Source: Tritrichomonas musculus (lineage: Eukaryota; Parabasalia; Tritrichomonadida; Tritrichomonadidae). From it: a stretch of 64,000 bases of DNA. Shown here piece by piece: positions 31,588 to 41,625 of this stretch (its first letter is position 1; each line of letters opens with the position of its first letter). Location of the stretch: contig JAPFFF010000012.1 of NCBI GenBank assembly GCA_039105265.1, forward strand, positions 930,001 through 994,000, given 5' to 3'. Under the pieces are notes generated by a model, which saw only the letters and a list, made by a program, of their open reading frames with translations, made no database searches and was not told the DNA's origin. Position numbers and translations under genes: made by a program.

Positions 31588-32896
31588 TTACCTTTTGAAT
31601 TTTCTGCTTGTGTTAAAAGCTCAGCAATTTCATAGGTTCTCCTTTGCGATGCCAGTTCTGATGCTGTTTTATCAAAATAAAAAAAAATTAATATTATTTA
31701 AAAAAAAAATTCCATTTAAAACATCATTAAAAATAAAATGATTAAAATGATATGAAATATTATGAATTGAATTAGATGAAATACAAGAACAAAGAAATTT
31801 TATAAAAATATAAAATAATATAAAATTCTATTCACAAATACAAAATAAAAAATGTCATAAAAAGACCAATAATTTAAAACTAAATCAAAATAATAATTTT
31901 TTTAATTTCATTAAAATACAATTCTTAGTAATGTAATGAAAAAGTGCATATTTTGAAAACGATGTATTTTGATTTCAAATTAATGCCTTTATTTGAAAGT
32001 AAAACTTTAACCATTTCAATATTATTATATTCAGTAGCTATATGCAAGGCAGCTTTATCAAATATAAAAATAATGAATTTCATAAAAACATTGATTCACT
32101 TGAAACTATATTAAAAAAATATTTTTATTAGGCAAACATAATACAAACAAATTAAATTTAAAACTATATAAAAAAAGTTATCACATGAAATATTCGCATA
32201 AAAACAAAAAATTGAAAAACACGATCAAAATCAAAATTGAAAATGTCATTAAAAAAATTATTTTAAAATATTATATCTATGAAAAATAAAAATTATTTTC
32301 AAATATAATTAAAACAATAAATTAAAAACTATATGCTTAGCATTAATATCAATTTTAGGGCTTGATAGCAAAATTTCAACAATTTCCAAATGGTTTATTT
32401 CAGCAGCAAGAGTAATTGCTGGCTTATTAAATATTTCTTAAAGAATGCTATTTGTCAAACAAATAATTTTAAATCCAATTGAAAAAGCAAATTGAAATTT
32501 TATTAAAATAAAGATTGTTCAAATTGTTCCATAAAAATAGAAGAAAAATTATTTCATTTAAAGAATTGATTTTAAAAACTGAATTAAAAAACATTGATTT
32601 TTTTTGAATTTGATAAAATTTTTTTTATAGAATTTCAAGAACTGCATTGACATCAACATTTGTTTTTTCAATCAAATATTTAACAAAATCAATATTCTTA
32701 CATTCAATTGCCAAGTGTAAAATTGTCTTATTAATTTATAATAATAAAAATACCATAAAAAAATTATTTTAACATATTTGACTCCATTTATTGATCCTTC
32801 TAATTTTTCATTAACATCAAATTGACATTTTTGAAGTAATAATTCACATATTTCATTATTTCCTCTTTCGATTGCAGCCAAGAATGATTTTTTATT
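31588..32896 (-). pseudogene. Five ankyrin-repeat units separated by AT-rich spacers (introns or decay)
   Basis: Downstream of the DUF3447 frame the minus strand holds five ankyrin units: about 32896-32770 (SFLAAIERGNNEICELLL), 32732-32635 (NKTILHLAIECKNIDFVKYL), 32428-32335 (NKPAITLAAEINHLEIVEIL), 32059-31965 (DKAALHIATEYNNIEMVKVL) and 31673-31588 (DKTASELASQRRTYEIAELL, ending in TAA). Each is one repeat of about 33 codons, open, and begins at the same point of the repeat, after TT(A/G)ATAA. Spacers of about 40, 200, 270 and 290 bases are AT-rich with stops. Only the first spacer has a clean solution: taking out 47 bases from GTTAAAAT to AATAAG joins the frames as NGVKYTILHL. The other spacers lack good donor or acceptor signals and none has the known trichomonad intron 3' motif. 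So this is either a split gene or an eroding one. Confidence 0.5.
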
Positions 32897-32972
32897 AAAA
32901 ATAAAAAGTTAGAAATTTCATAAAAAAAAATTGTTTTTGGTAGAAATTATATTAATTTTTTTTTTTTAAATT

Positions 32973-34115
32973 TCATAAATTAATTAAAGAAAAAATTTTG
33001 ATTTCCTCTGTAGCTGTTCTTTGATCAAAATTCAATAACAAGCAATAAACAATATAAGTATAATCATAAATAGCAAAATTGTATAAATTTCGTATATTTG
33101 TTAAATCATCAATATCATAAACAAGATAATTAAAATTGAAATGTTTCAAATCATATTTGAAAGTTGATTCCTCAACAAAATTTTCTTTGAAATATATTGC
33201 AATATTGTCATGATGACATTTGATTGCTTCAAATAAACAAGGTAAAAAGGACCTTTTTAGATATTCTTTGTTTTCTTCTTCTGATGAATTTAACACATTT
33301 TCAATATAATGAATTAATTCCGTGTTTTTGCCATGGACTGCATAAATTCGAACAGACCCAGTCAAATCAGCACCGTTAAAGGCCAAATATTTGAATATTT
33401 GAATAGAACCAAAAAATGCAGCATACTGGAGAAAAGTGACATCACGCTTCATCAAAAAACGGTTTGTTTCAAAAATTGAACTTGGAATTTCATCTTGAAT
33501 AGAAACGCTATTCATTTGAGTATATTGAATAAATTCATCAACAGAGTCGGTTTGAATATATCGACATAAAATAAAATCGTTTTCGCCTATCGTTCTCTTT
33601 CTGTCAAATTCTTCAAAATTGTTTAAAACTTGCTCTTTTGTTTTGGAACTAATCAACGTTTGTATATCACTATTATATAAATCTTTGAATTCTGGATAAA
33701 AATATTCTGTATAATCAAATTTTTTATTATCGACGATATATGAGCAAATTGTATTATCTGGAATTAATATTTTTTCGCGGAAAAAATAAAGTAAGATTCG
33801 TTTGCTTTTACCAAATATATTAATAATATCTGATTTGGTAAATATGGTTTCGAATGAATCAGTAAATATTTTGAGAATTTGTTCTATTTTATCGTAAAAG
33901 TTTGGAGAATGATGAAAATTGTTTATTATTTGGGATATCATACAAAGTAATTCTTTTAATTTGTTTTTATCATCTTGAAATTTATGATCTTGAATATATT
34001 TAACAATATTTTCTAATTCATCATCTTCTGCTTCATTATCTAAAAAATCTTGAATTTGTTCTTGTAAACTGGATACTTCAGTGAGATATTCACTAATTAA
34101 TGTCTTAACTTCCAT
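32973..34115 (-). CDS. DUF3447/ankyrin protein, N-terminal part
   Basis: A 380-residue frame of the trichomonad DUF3447 type: a helical N-terminus, the middle region with IPDNTICSYIVDNKKFDYTE, and then degenerate ankyrin-like helices (FLQYAAFFGSIQIFKYLAFN, GADLTGSVRIYAVHGKNTEL). It begins MEVKTLISEYLTEVSSLQEQ, with no BTB-like module in front. The frame stops at an AT-rich stretch, and five more ankyrin units follow on the same strand, so it is probably the first part of a larger gene. Proteins of this family are cytosolic scaffolds of unknown function. The ATG is the first of the frame; no initiator motif is obvious. Confidence 0.75.
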   Translation of the reverse strand: MEVKTLISEYLTEVSSLQEQIQDFLDNEAEDDELENIVKYIQDHKFQDDKNKLKELLCMISQIINNFHHSPNFYDKIEQILKIFTDSFETIFTKSDIINIFGKSKRILLYFFREKILIPDNTICSYIVDNKKFDYTEYFYPEFKDLYNSDIQTLISSKTKEQVLNNFEEFDRKRTIGENDFILCRYIQTDSVDEFIQYTQMNSVSIQDEIPSSIFETNRFLMKRDVTFLQYAAFFGSIQIFKYLAFNGADLTGSVRIYAVHGKNTELIHYIENVLNSSEEENKEYLKRSFLPCLFEAIKCHHDNIAIYFKENFVEESTFKYDLKHFNFNYLVYDIDDLTNIRNLYNFAIYDYTYIVYCLLLNFDQRTATEEIKIFSLINL

Positions 34116-34546
34116 GACAAAATATAAAATGTAAACTCCTTAAAATTTGACAATAAACTTTTGTGAGAAATCATCTTTTATAAAAAACATCAATATCTTA
34201 ATATTATATTTTATAATTTGATATTTTTATTCCTTTTTATTTTATATGAATGTAATAATATTTAAATTTTTTTCTAGATTGGGAATATTTAATAAAATAC
34301 CAGACATTCGATTATTATCCTTATAAGTCACTTACAGGCTAAGGTTTTGCCTTAAATTTTGGTTTTTTTGATGTATAAAATTGACTTTTCTCACAATTAA
34401 ATAATAATATATTATTATTATGTTTTAAATATAAATATATTGTAAGAAAAAACCCATTCATTCATTCATATTTTATATATACATATATATTGCATATCAA
34501 ATAATGTAAAAGCACCACAATTTTTTATTGTCCATCTGACCATTTA
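34116..34546. other. Divergent intergenic region
   Basis: Separates the ankyrin gene from the HipA-like gene. AT-rich with (TA)n near 34476. The bases just before the ATG at 34547 read GACCATTTA, similar to an initiator. Confidence 0.45.
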
Positions 34547-35899
34547 ATGAATAACAATATTGACCTTAACAGTTCCGGAAAAAAAAATTTTTTTATAAAA
34601 ATGCTTGAAACAAATTGTGAGTTCTTTCTTATGCACAAAAACGTTGTTGTTGCTAAATTAAATATCTCTAAAGAAAATGGAAACATACTAGATATAAAAG
34701 AGGTTTTAAATCAGTCACACATACCTATTTGCGTTTCAATAAAAAACAAAGATCTTCTCGAATCATCAATAAACATCTGGTGGGCAAATCGTTGCATTCC
34801 TTACATTAGACCAGGACTTAATGATCTTTTAAGGGCACTAGGATTTACAACAGTAAAAGAGATGCTCATTAAAAGTTATGGCCTGAGTCTAACTGATCAA
34901 TACTGGATATGTCCGAGTGATGATTTGCTCAGATGGGAAGATGTCAATTTCTTCGAGAATCCTTTTTCTAATGATTTTGGAGAACTGCTTCTTGGAAAAG
35001 AAAAAATCACTAATAAAACACTTGACTTAAAATCTCCAGACATCGCAACAGATGGCGAATTACCAAAGATGTGGAAAATCAATAGCAGCAAAAGATTTTT
35101 GGTCAAAGGCGGATCTTTCAAATATCTCCAAGAACCACTGAATGAAGTGATTGCATCCAAAATAATGGACAAATTGAACATCCCTCATGTCAGGTATGAC
35201 TTAATCTGGGAAAATATAAATGGAATCAAAACGCCATTTAGCATTTGTGAGTGCTTTGTCAACACTGAAACAGAATTTATTTCAGAGGATCACTTCACGA
35301 GAAATAAAATTCATGAAAAACCGGATTCAAAATCGTTTTATCAATTCTACATTGATTGCTGCAAAGATGTTGGCCTCAACAATGCTCAATCACGTGTCGA
35401 TCAAATGATTGTTGTTGATTTTCTAATTGCAAATCAAGACAGACACACAAATAATTTTGGACTCATTAGAAATGCAAAAACTCTTGAATTCATCGACGTG
35501 GCACCAATTTTTGACAGTGGAAATTCTCTTTGGTACGATAAATTAGACGAATTTATTCCAAATTGTAAAGATTTCTGCAAGCCTTATGCAAACAGACATT
35601 ATAAGCAAATTAAACTGACATCTATTTCGAATTGGCCAGATATAGAACTGTTAAATGGATTTGAAGAAGAAATAAAAACAATTCTAAATCAAAGTCCATT
35701 TATCAGTGAACAAAGACAAATCATTATTTGCGATAATTTTAAAAATAGGCTAAGATTGCTTCAGAAATATGTCAAAGAGAAAAATAAAAATCCAGACTAT
35801 GATCCTGAATTTGATGATGAATTTAATCCACAAAAAGAAAATATTTTTCAAGACAATCCTGAAGATACTTTTGATCCATTTGAAAATTTTATAAAATGA
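34547..35899 (+). CDS. HipA-like protein kinase of bacterial type, probably laterally acquired
   Basis: The 450-residue protein has the layout of a stand-alone HipA-family kinase common in Firmicutes. The N-terminal part (about 25-150) has the residues of that family, such as INIWWANRCIPYIRPG, YGLSLTDQYWI and WEDVNFFENPFS. The kinase part starts near 174 with KMWKINSSKRFLVKGGS (Lys 187 in the ATP site), then EPLNEVIASKIMDKLNIPHV, the catalytic loop IANQDRHTNNFGLI (Asp 298, Asn 303) and DVAPIFDSGNSLWY with the metal-binding Asp 323. All expected catalytic residues are present and the frame is open. Bacterial HipA kinases phosphorylate proteins such as a tRNA synthetase; the target here is unknown. 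No partner like HipB is next to it. The last 30 residues are an acidic tail not typical of the bacterial proteins. Base composition is like the neighbours, so the transfer is probably old. Confidence 0.85.
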   Translation: MNNNIDLNSSGKKNFFIKMLETNCEFFLMHKNVVVAKLNISKENGNILDIKEVLNQSHIPICVSIKNKDLLESSINIWWANRCIPYIRPGLNDLLRALGFTTVKEMLIKSYGLSLTDQYWICPSDDLLRWEDVNFFENPFSNDFGELLLGKEKITNKTLDLKSPDIATDGELPKMWKINSSKRFLVKGGSFKYLQEPLNEVIASKIMDKLNIPHVRYDLIWENINGIKTPFSICECFVNTETEFISEDHFTRNKIHEKPDSKSFYQFYIDCCKDVGLNNAQSRVDQMIVVDFLIANQDRHTNNFGLIRNAKTLEFIDVAPIFDSGNSLWYDKLDEFIPNCKDFCKPYANRHYKQIKLTSISNWPDIELLNGFEEEIKTILNQSPFISEQRQIIICDNFKNRLRLLQKYVKEKNKNPDYDPEFDDEFNPQKENIFQDNPEDTFDPFENFIK

Positions 35900-36064
35900 A
35901 TTCAACTTTATAATTTATATTTTCTTTTAATTTAAAAAATAAACAATATTAAATATTTATAAACAATATATATTATATATTATATTTATTATTTTATATT
36001 AAATATTTTCATTTTACCATATAAAGTAATAATAATAAGTAGATATAATAGATAGGAAAAAGTC
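35900..36064. other. Short AT-rich intergenic DNA
   Basis: Nothing recognised apart from TA-rich low complexity. Confidence 0.4.
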
Positions 36065-36196
36065 ATTTTTTGGTAAGGTTGCTTTTCAGGAAATTTGGGT
36101 AAATCTAAAAAAAAAAATTGAATGAATACAATATTTTGTGTGAAATCATAGAATTTTTTCTTTATTGAATGTTAGTCAAAAAAATTGTATGATGTA
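36065..36196. repeat. Copy A of a duplicated ~130-bp segment (partner 39880-40006)
   Basis: The sequence from ATTTTTTGGTAAGG to TTGTATGATGTAA occurs in both places with a handful of differences. It belongs to a larger duplication that also includes the gene start at 36511-36720 and 40908-41095. The duplicated block is split by a different transposon in each copy. Confidence 0.88.
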
Positions 36197-36197
36197 A

Positions 36198-36507
36198 AGA
36201 AAAGGATTAAACCCCCTAACTTTTTCAACAACCCCCTAACTTTTTTTGACCATTTTTCCCTCTCAAATTAGCCTTTTTTGATGGCAAAAAGTACTTTCTT
36301 TTGAATTTAAATTTAAATATGGAAAAAAGTTAGGGGTTTTTGTAAAGTTAAAATCAGGGCTTCTAAATTATAATACATAAATAATATTGAATACATTATT
36401 AAAAATATTAAAATGAATGAATATTTATTGATCTATAAAAAGTTTTCTCTCAAATTTTAAAAAAGTTAGGGGGTTTTTTTATCGTTAGGGGGTTTTGAAC
36501 TTTACTT
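36198..36507. mobile_element. 310-bp Harbinger-type MITE with TAA target duplication
   Basis: Flanked by TAA at 36195-36197 and 36508-36510. The ends pair imperfectly over about 24 bases, sharing AAACCCCCTAAC. The same AACCCCCTAAC or its complement recurs inside, next to AAAAAGTTAGG. Its insertion is shown by the duplicate copy at 40006/40905, which lacks it. A 3-bp T(A/T)A duplication is usual for PIF/Harbinger non-autonomous elements. It ends 23 bases before the ATG of the following gene, so it displaced that gene's upstream region. Confidence 0.7.
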
Positions 36508-36530
36508 TAATAAAATAGAAATAAAAAAAA

Positions 36531-39323
36531 ATGGAAAGAAGCATTGCTTATTTTGCTTATTCAGATAGCAGATTTGAGATAGACTTAAATTTGTTTAACA
36601 GGTACTCGGCTGATTTCCTAAACGAAGGAAACATGGAAGAAGAACCATTTTATTTAATCAACGAATTTGATCCACAATTACCACATCCAAGAGAAACGAT
36701 TGAAGCTTTTATTAATTTCTTTGAAACAGGTGATATTGATCTTACACCAGAGAATGTTTTCTCGATTCAATTTTTATCTCATAAATTTCGAATTCCAATA
36801 TTAAGCCAAATAACAGAACAATACATAAATGAAATAGAACACGAAAATAAGATACTTGATGAAATATTTTCACATCCAGAAAATCTTTATGAAGAACAAG
36901 AAAAATTTATTTCGAATAGATTTGAAAAACTAATATCAGACGACCGTTTAAAAAATCTTTCATTAACACAAGTTTATCGTATAATTCCACAAAAAATTAG
37001 AGGTGAACAATTGAACGATTATATGGAAGAAAGAATTCTTGATTTTCTAGTCGATACAGAAAAGAAGCAAGCATTCATTTTGATTTCACTTTTTAAATGT
37101 AGTCAAAAAGGACGAAAACGGTTTTATGAAGAATTGAATTATAAGCGTGACATTATTGATTTAAATTGCATTGAACAATATTTAATTGAAAGCATGATTA
37201 ATCTTTTAAATTATCAAGAACAGAAAGAAAACGAACATGAAGAAGAAAAGAAAGCATTGAAAGAACAAATGACAAGAACAAATAACAAAATTGAAGACAT
37301 TTGCAGTAAATTTACAAAAGAAAACAACGAAATTCGAAACAAAATGAAAGAAGAAGAATTTTAAAATAACAAGAAAATTGAATATTTAAAAAGAATTATC
37401 ATAGACACAAATGACTTTCATTAAAATCCAAGTTATTAAATGTTAAACAAACTTCAATCAGAAACGCAAAATATGATTCTCTATAAAATGATGAAAAAAC
37501 ACAATCAAAACCAACTAATTGAAAATCTTTATAATCTTGTAAATTACTTGATAAAAGTAAAAAGAAATTCGAAATATCAATTCGATAACAATCAACTAAT
37601 TTATATTCATGCAAAAGACAACAAATAAAAACTTTTTTCAAATGACGAAATAGAAAAGATCATCATTCCATCATCAGCAATTAAAGTTTTGATTTCCACA
37701 TTTCCAATACATGATAGAAAATTCATCGATCTTATCAATCAATTTGATGAAATTTATACAGACATCGAATATCCATCAAGCGAATATCATGAAATTATTG
37801 ACTTTATAATTCAAATGAAAAAATCAAATGAAATCAGGCTCAATCTGGAAATCATCATCTACAAGATAGATGGAAAAGAAACGCAATTTTATCACAACAA
37901 ATATGTTGATTCAATTATAATTAAATGTCCAATCTAAATCATTCCAAGTAGTTATTTCGAATTTGGTTCATCATTGAAGAATATCACTCTTCCAAATTCA
38001 GTTAAGAGAATCAGCGAAAGAGCCTTTTATTCATGTTGTCAACTAAAAGTGATCAATATTCCCAAGTCGGTCAACTATATTGAACCAAGTGCATTTGAAG
38101 AATGCTCATCATTGTAAAAAATCACAATTCCAACATCAGTCACAAGTATCGGTAAATCTCTTTTCAAAAACTGTTTATCAAAGGAAAATATAACAATTCC
38201 AAATAAAATTAAAAAAATCGGAGAATGTTCATTCAGTGGGTGCACGTCATTGAGAAAAATAACAATTCCAGACTCAGTTGTTTCGATTGAAAATAACTCA
38301 TTCGGTGGATGCTCATCATTGACTCAAATCACAATTCCTTCTTCTGCAACTTCATTTGGCAACAGCTGTTTCAGTGGATGCTCATCATTGACACATATCA
38401 CAATTCCTTCTTTGGCAAAGACAATTGGAAATAATGCTTTCAGTGGGTGCTCATTATTGATAGAAGTCAAAAGTCTTTCTTCAGTGAATGAACTATTTCC
38501 AATTGGTGACAGTTCTTTCAGTGAATACTCATCATTGACAAAGATGAAAATTCCTTCTTCTGCGACTTCAATCGGCAACAGTTGTTTCAGTGGATGCTCA
38601 TCATTGATGCAGATAGAAATTCCTCCTTTTTCAACTTCAATTGGTGATAATTGCTTCAATGGATGTTCATCTTTGACACATATCACAATTCCTTCATCTG
38701 TGACTACAATTAGAGATAATATATTTAGTCGATGTTCATCATTGGCAACGATAGCATTTGAAAATAATGAATTTATTAAAAGTATTGGAGAATATGCTTT
38801 AAATAAATGCAGGTCATTGAAAGAAATTTCCATTCATTCTTCAGTAACAGAAATTGGAAGTTATGCCTTCAATGAATGCAAGTCAATGACACAAGTCACA
38901 ATTCCATCTTCGGTGACTTCAATTGGAGATTATGCCTTCAGTGAGTGCTCATCGTTGACACAAGTCACAGTTCCTTCTTCAGTGACAACTATTGGAGATA
39001 ATGCTCTCTATGGATGCTCATCATTAACACAAGTAACAATTCCTTCTTCAATGACTTCAACTGGAAATTATACTTTTGAAGGATGTTCATCATTAACACA
39101 AGTAACAATTCCTTCATCTGTGACTTCATTTGGCAGTGGCTGTTTCTGTGGCTGTTCATCTTTGACACATGTCACAATTCCTTCTTCTGTGACTAAAATT
39201 GGTGATTATGCTTTCTACAAATTCTCATCTTTAAAACATATCACAAATCCTTTCCATTTGACTTCAAATGGGAAAGATGCCTTCACAGGAACGAAATTAT
39301 TAATATTAAATGAAAATATATAA
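36531..39323 (+). pseudogene. BTB-like / coiled-coil / BspA-LRR gene with six in-frame stops
   Basis: One reading frame runs the whole 2.8 kb with no frame change but six TAA codons, at 37362, 37422, 37437, 37626, 37935 and 38115. In order it holds a BTB-like module (residues 1 to about 105), a helical/coiled-coil part, a connector with FIDLINQFDEIYTDIEYPSS that matches the connector before the LRRs in the kinase-LRR gene at the right edge (LNQFDEILIQIKYPLKS), and then BspA-type LRRs of the form SSLTQITIPSSVTSIGD. The first 277 codons and the last 357 are open; all stops lie in a 756-bp middle part. No initiator motif stands before the ATG, where a MITE is inserted. I regard it as a fairly young pseudogene; the two open parts could still be expressed. 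Confidence 0.75.
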
Positions 39324-39596
39324 AAATGAAATAAATTCAGCTAATTCTTCAATTTATCAATAAATCTGATTCAATATTTTGGAACATTTCCCACTAACAT
39401 TGAAAGCTAATTTTTGATATTTCCAATAATAATACACAATGTGCATTTGATTTAGATAACTTTATATCGCTATTTTCAATTGAGGATCCTAGAATTTCCT
39501 AACTGTAAATGAAAGAATTTTTTAATTATATTGAATATTTTCAAAATTTTGAAATTTCTTTTAGAAAATTATTAATTTAAAAGTTAATTGCAAATA

Positions 39597-39912
39597 TGAG
39601 TAATCAGTACATTTACCACCTCGGTGATCATGAAGCAATTGGTTTTCAAAAGAATTTAGACTTACTATTAAAAATGTGGCACGCAATAAGAGAACAGTTA
39701 ATTAGCGAATCTGAGTATTGGGTTCAATCCCGAATTCAGTATCAAAATTAAAAGTATTTTTAGATTATTTATTTGGTAATGCCAGCTTGCCAGAAATTAA
39801 TGAAAACAGTGCTGCCGATCTTTACTTTCTATGCAACGAATTTGATAAAAAAGATTTAAAAAATGCTTCTTTCCATTTTTTGGTAAGGATGCTTTTCAGG
39901 AAATTTGGGTAA
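39597..39912 (+). pseudogene. Fragment of a BTB-like gene
   Basis: ATG at 39597 opens a frame reading SNQYIYHLGDHEAIGF that closes after about 50 codons; after a frame change, a second piece reads VFLDYLFGNASLPEINENSA and LYFLCNEFDKKDLKNASFHF, the second half of a trichomonad BTB-like module. It ends where the duplicated segment shared with 36065 begins. So it is the broken front of another gene of this family. Confidence 0.5.
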
Positions 39913-40006
39913 ATATAAAAAAAATTGAATGAATACAATATTTTGTATGAAAACATAGAATTTTTTCTTTATTGAATGTTAGTCAAAAAAATTGTATGAT
40001 GTAATA
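39880..40006. repeat. Copy B of the duplicated ~130-bp segment (partner 36065-36196)
   Basis: Near-identical to copy A, and followed not by the TAA-flanked MITE but by a TA-flanked element, after which the homology to copy A resumes at 40908. Confidence 0.88.
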
Positions 40007-40008
40007 TA

Positions 40009-40902
40009 AGCCATTCAATAAGTTCGTAACTTCTACTTTTTAGAAAGTAGAAATGATTATTCAAATAATAAATATAATAATTATAATATATGGACGATAC
40101 TCTATATTTTGCTAAAATAGTTTGCTATTATAACCAATATTCACTGAGTTGTTGTGTGTTTAAAATTTATTACTTTTAAATTTTCATTTTTTGGAATATC
40201 AAAGGAGGTATAAAAATATTTAGTTCAAATCATATGAATGATAAAAAAAATTGTCAAATAGATATATTTTTGGAAACATTCCAAATTATGTTTATCCAAA
40301 CATAAAAATTATATATGGCTCAATATGCATACGTTATGATCAGTTAAAGTACGTTAAGCCTTACTTATTCAAAAGAATCTATGGTTTGAAGCCTTATTCA
40401 AAAGATTCATAAAAAAAAATATATAAATTAATAAGACATTGATTTAATATATATGTATATAAAAAATCAATGAAAAGTAATTGTTATATATTTCTAAATA
40501 TATATATATATTCAAATTTTTGAAAAAAAATAGCCAAAAAAGTTCAAAATCATTGAATTTTTTTATTGAAAACATTTTTATTTAGATATTTTCAAAACCA
40601 TTGGTTAATGATTTATCAATTTTATAATTAATTATAATAATAGTGCATGCATATTACCTATATCAATATTCGGATAAATGAAAAGTATTTCATGCATTGA
40701 GTAAATACCACAAAAATTCAATATTCATTTTTCAGCCTAAAACTGAAAAAAATCTCTTAAAAATACTGAATAATAAATTAAACAAAAATCGAAAATAATA
40801 AATATATAGATATTGATGAAATGCTTATATATATATAAATAAATATTTTATATCATATCAACATGTGGAAAAAAGTGCCAGTTACGAACTTATTGAATGA
40901 CC
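40009..40902. mobile_element. 894-bp non-autonomous mariner-like element with TA target
   Basis: Both ends carry ATTCAATAAGTTCGTAAC in inverted orientation (near 40013 and 40879), within a terminal repeat of about 22 bases. TA (or TATA) stands outside both ends (40007-40008 and 40903-40904). The inside is AT-rich with no transposase. The copy at 36196 shows the site without it. It is most like a mariner-derived MITE. Confidence 0.75.
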
Positions 40903-40907
40903 TATAG

Positions 40908-41095
40908 AATAGAAATAAAAAAAAGGAAAGAAGCATTGCTTATTTTGCTTATTCAGATAGCAGATTTAAGATAGACTTAAATTTGTTTAACAGGTACTCG
41001 GCTGATTACCTAAACGAAGGAAACATGGAAGAAGAACCATTTTATTTTATCAACGAATTTGATCAACAATTACCACATCCAAGAGAAAATTTTTA
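40908..41095 (+). pseudogene. Truncated duplicate of the BTB-like gene start
   Basis: Matches the first 190 bases of the gene at 36531 with few differences, but two bases including part of the ATG are lost, and the match stops abruptly at CCAAGAGAAA. It cannot make the protein. Confidence 0.85.
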
Positions 41096-41239
41096 ATGTA
41101 AAATTTTCACAATTTTTTTCAATAAAAAAACAACTTTTTTTTTCACAATTTTTTGAAAGGCTGTTAATACAAATATAAACTCAATTATATTTCTGCATTA
41201 CGAAAAATAAAACCCCTCAATTACCGTTTACTATTTTTG

Positions 41240-41270
<31 letters not shown>

Positions 41271-41344
41271 GAAAAAAACACATCGTGAGTAATTTTATTA
41301 AGATAACTGTCCCATCATTGATATATTTCAATGAATTAATTAAA

Positions 41345-41540
41345 AAGTCCTTTCTAATTATATTCAATATATTCTTTTCTAATTGAATCCAATAAAGTCC
41401 TTTCTAATTATATTCAATATATTCTTTTCTTATTGAATACAATAAAGTCCTTTCTAATTATATTCAATATATTCTTTTCTTATTGGATCCAATAAAGTCC
41501 TTTCTCATAAAATTTCGCAGAATCTTTTCTTGTTGATTTC
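41345..41540. repeat. 50-bp tandem repeat, about 3.9 copies, downstream of the kinase/Sel1 gene
   Basis: AAGTCCTTTCT starts units at 41345, 41395, 41445 and 41495. Each unit is two related 25-bp halves, both ending in a form of (A)TTCAATA or GAATCCAATA. The same 50-bp family lies upstream of the gene at 46429-46640. A long A run at about 41240-41266 precedes it. Confidence 0.9.
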
Positions 41541-41625
41541 AAAAATAAGCATATATTTAGCTGTGATATAATTTTCATATAAAAAAGATATTTTTTATTA
41601 AAAGGAAATTAAATATGATAGCGAT

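Noticed and set aside
38324-38833. 169-codon open frame on the minus strand inside the LRR pseudogene, and similar ones opposite the LRR genes at 59-63 kb
   Set aside because: They are antisense shadows: the regular codon pattern of LRR repeats leaves the opposite strand open.
39708-39726. T-arm-like GGGTTCAATCCC
   Set aside because: The outer stem does not pair fully and no other tRNA arms are present; it lies inside a coding-like fragment.
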